From Apostichopus japonicus (taxonomy: Eukaryota > Echinodermata > Holothuroidea > Aspidochirotida > Stichopodidae), in the NCBI RefSeq assembly GCF_037975245.1, contig NC_092569.1:34944668-35008667 (forward strand): a stretch of DNA of 64,000 nt, given 5' to 3'. Numbering within the stretch: position 1 is the stretch's first letter; the number at the start of each line of letters is the position of its first letter. The notes beneath the pieces are model-generated. The model worked only from the letters and a program-made list of their open reading frames with translations. It searched no databases and was not told the DNA's origin. This document shows positions 63,680 to 64,000 of the stretch, piece after piece. Made by a program: the position numbers and the translations under genes.

Positions 63680-64000
63680 TACCCTCGGTTTAATTAAACT
63701 GACACATTTTACAAAAACACCTGAGAAGTCATAGTGAATTGGTGATGCTACAAGTAACGATATCCTGATTGTGCTAATCATATAATCTTTCATAATGATA
63801 CTTAAAATAGCATGATAGAGATTTATTCTAGGAAATTATATCTCTATTCGGAATTTGTAGTTTTTTAAACATTTTGCCAGGTGAGCATTTGAAAGAAACT
63901 TCACGTTGTTGAATCCATGCTTAAGAACAATTGTTGCGACTGTCAACTAAATTTCATTACACCTCAGAGTCCTGTCCAACCAATATGATAGGATGAACTG
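63680..64000. other. No recognised feature
   Basis: Unique AT-rich sequence to the window end. Nothing supported on either strand. Confidence 0.5.

Overview
This window looks like non-coding, repeat-dominated nuclear DNA from an animal. It has AT-rich sequence, spliceosomal-type exon borders, a 5'-truncated LINE, hAT-like MITEs, foldback elements, and a tandem tRNA-like/hammerhead-ribozyme element. The foldback elements with inverted minisatellite arms resemble the TU elements known from sea urchins, so a marine invertebrate (possibly an echinoderm) is my guess. The species cannot be read from the sequence. There are no bacterial operons and no complete protein-coding gene that I can defend.

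Layout. 1-3.4 kb: two tandem repeat families, a ~1.2 kb unit with nested ~212 bp sub-repeats and an exon-like segment, then a diverged ~203 bp repeat carrying CRE-like octamers. 3.4-20 kb: mostly unique AT-rich DNA with a frameshifted coding remnant (4.42-4.78 kb, minus), a MITE with an 8-bp target-site duplication (7.87-8.23 kb), a ~130 bp degenerate tandem repeat (12.2-13.0 kb), two foldback-like elements (13.45-14.15 and 17.5-18.0 kb), recurrent small hairpins, and one plausible 3'-terminal coding exon (18.58-18.76 kb, plus). 20-23.2 kb: scattered degenerate outliers of the main satellite, hairpins and poly-C/poly-G tracts.

23.2-61.06 kb (about 59% of the window): one large satellite array. 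The basic monomer is ~330-340 bp and carries a perfect 12-bp-arm dyad around a single central base. Three to five standard monomers plus two long variant monomers (~644 and ~1170 bp) make higher-order units of 2840, 3171 or ~3505 bp. These are arranged in still larger blocks of ~6.68 kb and ~9.85 kb. Homogeneity is high from ~24 to ~55 kb and decays over the right ~6 kb.

61.3-64 kb: a last degenerate satellite dyad; two 205-bp tandem copies on the minus strand, each with a Pol III-type A/B-box region followed by a complete hammerhead ribozyme; an (AT)n microsatellite; and the C-terminal part of a non-LTR reverse transcriptase with a frameshift, a 3' UTR and an (AAAT)n-type tail.

The two most interesting items are the tRNA-like/hammerhead tandem element, whose ribozyme stem I shares bases with the B box, and the hierarchical satellite whose dyad is its most persistent motif.
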